Source: Siphonodentalium dalli
Taxonomy: Eukaryota; Mollusca; Scaphopoda; Gadilida; Siphonodentaliidae
Direction: 5' to 3'
Assembly: GCA_032622095.1 (NCBI GenBank)
Contig: CP136064.1
Span: 37,870,426-37,934,425, forward strand
Length of the DNA: 64,000 bases
Positions 60,692-64,000 of this stretch are shown one piece after another. The stretch's first letter is position 1; every line of letters starts with the position of its first letter. The notes beneath the pieces were generated by a model. That model saw nothing but the letters and a program-made list of their open reading frames with translations, had not been told where the DNA came from and did not search any database. The position numbers were made by a program, and so were the translations under genes.

Positions 60692-61209
60692 CTAGCCGAT
60701 GAGCCCGACGTTGTCCGGGCTATTCAAAAACCAAATTTCAAGTCGATGAGCCCGACGTTGTCCGGGCTATTCAAAAACCAAATTTCAAGTCGATAGCTCT
60801 ACCCGTTTTCGAGATCTGGTCTGCGCATGCGCGAAGCTGGCGTCGCACGGGCTCGGCGACCCGATAAAATTCGTATCCGGGGCAAGATACATTCACATAC
60901 CAAATTTCAAGTCGATAGCTCCACCCGTTTCCTAGATATCGTCTGCGCATGCGCGAAGCTGGCGTCGCACGGACTCGGCGACCCGATAAAATTCGTATCC
61001 GGGGCAAGATACATTCACATAGCAAATTTCAAGTCGATAGCTCCACCCGTTTCCGAGATCCCGTCTGCGCACGCGCGAAGTGGGCGCCGCACGGGCTCGC
61101 CAATACGACAACGTCCACCGCCTGGTCAAACTACACACAGGTACCAAGTTTCGTCCCGATCGGTCGAGAATCGTAGATTTGTATTAATGACAAACATACA
61201 GACAAACAT

Positions 61210-61240
<31 letters not shown>

Positions 61241-61264
61241 TAGGTCTTCAAAATATATATGAGA
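60692..61264 (-). mobile_element. Helitron-like unit 4
   Basis: 573 bp with CTAG at 60692-60695 and the same TC start at 61264. Three to four 122-bp repeats; the hairpin segment is duplicated (about 60700 and 60745). A GACA run lies near its 5' end (61214-61240). Confidence 0.8.
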
Positions 61265-61821
61265 CTAGCCGATGAGCCCGACGTTGTCCGGGCTATTCAA
61301 AAACCAAATTTCAAGTCGATGAGCCCGACGTTGTCCGGGCTATTCAAAAACCAAATTTCAAGTCGATAGCTCTACCCGTTTCCGAGATCTGGTCTGCGCA
61401 TGCGCGAAGCTGGCGTCGCACGGGCTCGGCGACCCGATAAAATTCGTATCCGGTGCAAGATACATTCACATACCAAATTTCAAGTCGATAGCTCCACCCG
61501 TGTCCGAGATCTCGTCTGCGCATGCGCGAATCTGGTGTCGCACGGGCTCGGCGACCCGATAAAATTCGTATCCGGGGCAAGATACATTCACATAGCAAAT
61601 TTCAAGTCGATAGCTCCACCCGTTTCCGAGATCTCGTCTGCGCATGCGCGAAGCGGGCGCCGCACGGGCTCGCCAATACGACAACGTCCACCGCCTGGAC
61701 AAACTACATACACGTACCAAGTTTCGTCCCGATCGGTCGAGAATCGTAGATTTGTATTAATGACAGACATACAAACATACAAACATACAAACATACAGAG
61801 GTCTTCAAAATATATATGAGA
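61265..61821 (-). mobile_element. Helitron-like unit 5
   Basis: 557 bp with CTAG at 61265-61268 and TC start at 61821. Layout as unit 4, again with a duplicated hairpin segment. The GACA tract is replaced by ACAAACAT repeats. Confidence 0.8.
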
Positions 61822-62064
61822 CTAGCCGATGAGCCCGACGTTGTCCGGGCTATTCAAAAACCAAATTTCAAGTCGATAGCTCTACCCAGCCCCAAATTTC
61901 AAGTCCATAGCTCTACCCGTTTCCGAGATCTGGTCTGCGCATGCGCGAAGCTGGCGTCGCACGGGCTCGGCGACCCGATAAAATTCGTATCCGGGGCAAG
62001 ATACATTCACATAGCAAATTTCAAGTCGATAGCTCCACCCGTTTCCGAGATCTGGTCTGCGCAT
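61822..62064 (-). mobile_element. Helitron-like unit 6, 5'-truncated
   Basis: CTAG at 61822-61825 and hairpin, then about one and a half 122-bp repeats, breaking off at 62064 (TCTGCGCAT) without the TC end or GTCT tract. All open frames on both strands over 59.6-62.06 kb are translations of the 122-bp repeat. Confidence 0.75.
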
Positions 62065-62789
62065 TGATCAAAAGGAAAGTGCGAACTGCCTTGATCTGAT
62101 ACTTTACAGGACTAATCTGGCACACATGTGAACCGAATGCTACCACGCTATTACACAGTGGCCATGTCAATCACACTTAACGAACCAATGAAATTACGTG
62201 TTTGCTATACTGCCGTATTACACAAAGAACGGGGGGCTGACCATAGCACGTGTTATATTGACCAGCGATATTAGTAGTAAGTGCAGACCACACAACTTCG
62301 GGTCTGTGATAACTTGCACATAATGTTGCTTCCGACTTATTGCTATTTCACAACGAATGACACAATAACTCACGCCTATTATAATAGGCATGTTACTATG
62401 AACAACACGCGAAGCCTTGAAGGCCATCGCTCAATTCAGCTGTCTTGAGACAGTCTGTATCTACCATGCACACATACCTATATGTGTTGATCCCTCAGTT
62501 ACTTTGAGGAATCTTAATTCCGCTCTCTCCTGATGAGACCTTGCGGGTTCACCAATTTCTAAATTGGTTGACAAAATAGGTCGAAACACTAAAAGGCAGT
62601 GTAGAGTGCTACATAGAATGTCCCGTCCATAGATCGGATGGGATGTTGGTATTTATCCAATTTTATATAAAAACTGATGCTCTTGTGGGTATAACCTGTG
62701 TATCTCCCATTCCGGTGGGGTGATCCATCTCTAGTCTGACTGTGGCGGCGTTCTGTGTAGCACCATTGCACACTGCCTGCCTATACACA
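62065..62789. other. No gene recognised
   Basis: Unique-looking sequence between the Helitron-like array and the satellite. A 69-aa minus frame (62218-62427) is unassigned. Confidence 0.4.
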
Positions 62790-64000
62790 TTCGAAGATAG
62801 GGTGCCTATACTGACACCCATTCTTACTGAATGTGTATTACTTAACCATTTAATCATGCTTACTACACGGTATGACAACATGGCAATCCCTGAATGTGGA
62901 TTCTTGCCTATATATTGTATTATATTATAGTATAATATATTATCTAAATATACAACTGTTTCCAATAGGAAACGTATATATATACTGACTTCCATTCTAA
63001 CCGAATGCGTTCCACTCAACTATTTAATCATTCTTTCTACACAACATGACACCATGACACCCCTGAACATGGAGGCCTGTCTACATATCAGATGCGTAAC
63101 ATCTAAATATGCAACTGTTTTCCAATAGGAAACGTGTATATATAATGACTCATTCTTAACGAATGTGTACTACTTAACTATTTAATCATGCTTTCTACAC
63201 GATATGACACCATGACACCCCTGAACATGGAGGCCCGTCTACATATCAGATGCGTAATATCTAAATATGCAACTGTTTTCCAATAGGAAACGTGTATATA
63301 TAATGACTCTCATTCTTAACGAATGTGTACTACTTAACTATTTAATCATGCTTTCTATGACGGTATGACACCATGACATCCATGAACATGGATGCCTGCC
63401 AACATATCAGATGCATAATATCTAAGTATGCAACTGTTTTCAAATAGGAAACGTGTGTATATATACTTACTCACATTCTAACTGAATGTGTACTACTTAA
63501 CTATATAATCATGTTTTCTACACGCTATGCGACCAGGACATCCCTGAACTAGGATGCCTGTCTACATATTATGTGCATACTATATAGGTATGCAACTGTT
63601 TTCCTACATGCTACGTGTATATATACTTACTCTCATTCAAACAGAATGTGTACTACTTAACTATTTAATCGTGCTCTATACACGATATTACACCATGACA
63701 TCAATGAACGTGGATGCCTGCCTATATACATAGTATATGTATACTATCTAAGTATGCAAGTGTTTCCAATAGGAAACGTGTATATATACTGACTTACATT
63801 CCAACCGAATGTGTTCTACTCTACTATGTAATCATGCTTTCTACACGGTGTGACACCATGACATCCCTTAATTTGGATGCTTGCCTACATATTAGATGTA
63901 TAATATCTAAGTATGCAACTGTTTTCCAATAGGAAACGTGTATATATACTGATTCTCATTCAAACTGAATGTGTACCACTTAACTACTTAATCATGCTTT
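62790..64000. repeat. Satellite array, period about 160 bp, continuing past the window
   Basis: Seven or more tandem copies. The landmark TCCAATAGG (or a variant) is at 62961, 63121, 63279, 63440, 63600, 63765 and 63925, spacing 158-165. Each unit holds ACGTGTATATATA, GAATGTGTACTACTTAACTA, ATCATGCTTTCTACACG and a GACACCATGACA stretch. Adjacent units differ by several bases, so the array is not freshly homogenised. Confidence 0.95.

Noticed and set aside
59624-62064. CCGATGAG next to a GC stem at each unit junction, resembling a hammerhead ribozyme core
   Set aside because: A hammerhead needs CUGAUGA and a conserved GAAA after stem II. Here the first reads CCGATGA and the sequence after the stem is TATTCAAAAA, so the core is incomplete. 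The Helitron hairpin plus CTAG explains the same bases better.
59564-62067. Many overlapping 70-146-aa frames on both strands
   Set aside because: They repeat every 122 bp with the tandem repeat and occur on both strands; they are translations of the array.

Overview
This is an AT-rich animal nuclear sequence with short exons, long repeat-filled introns, GT/AG splice junctions and LINE retrotransposons. A clear innexin gap-junction gene, which protostomes have, together with a metazoan UBE2F gene points to a protostome. A mollusc or another lophotrochozoan is my best guess, inferred from the repeat style (minisatellite-bearing Helitron-like elements, CR1/Jockey-type LINEs); the species cannot be named from the sequence alone. 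Only four host genes can be supported, and all but the innexin are clearly partial. They are not co-regulated or functionally linked as far as I can see; most of the window is mobile DNA, much of it nested.

Layout. 1-5807: the last four coding exons of UBE2F (NEDD8-conjugating E2, + strand), with introns full of foldback elements. 5.8-15 kb: no gene; several families of terminal-inverted-repeat elements, some inside others. 16188-19105: two phase-compatible exons of a multipass membrane protein that looks like the drug/metabolite transporter (SLC35-like) superfamily. 21440-28467: two diverged copies of a large Helitron-like element built of degenerate internal repeats. 28990-29192: a CT microsatellite. 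29876-29901: a candidate first coding exon for the innexin, whose main exon is 38965-40264. 35.1-37.2 kb: a minisatellite followed by a decayed LINE. 42.5-43.8 kb: a large inverted duplication. 43.8-44.8 kb: nested foldbacks. 45.2-47.25 kb: a 5'-truncated LINE split by a transposon with long inverted repeats and a 9-bp target duplication. 49.26-50.13 kb: a composite palindrome. 51.1-53.9 kb: a reverse-strand LINE with PHD finger, endonuclease and reverse transcriptase, disabled by frameshifts and a deletion. 56.26-56.81 kb: two exons of a Rab-like small GTPase on the minus strand. 58.9-62.06 kb: a head-to-tail array of Helitron-like units. 62.8-64 kb: a satellite with a period of about 160 bp that runs off the end.

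The most interesting structures are (i) the Helitron-like concatemer, in which 3' CTAG and 5' TC ends abut directly; (ii) a group of TTAA-flanked inverted-repeat families whose TTAA target is supported by internal empty-site comparisons; and (iii) TTAA elements carrying near-perfect palindromes of about 69 bp just inside their ends. No transposase or helicase gene for any of these lies in the window, so all would be non-autonomous here.
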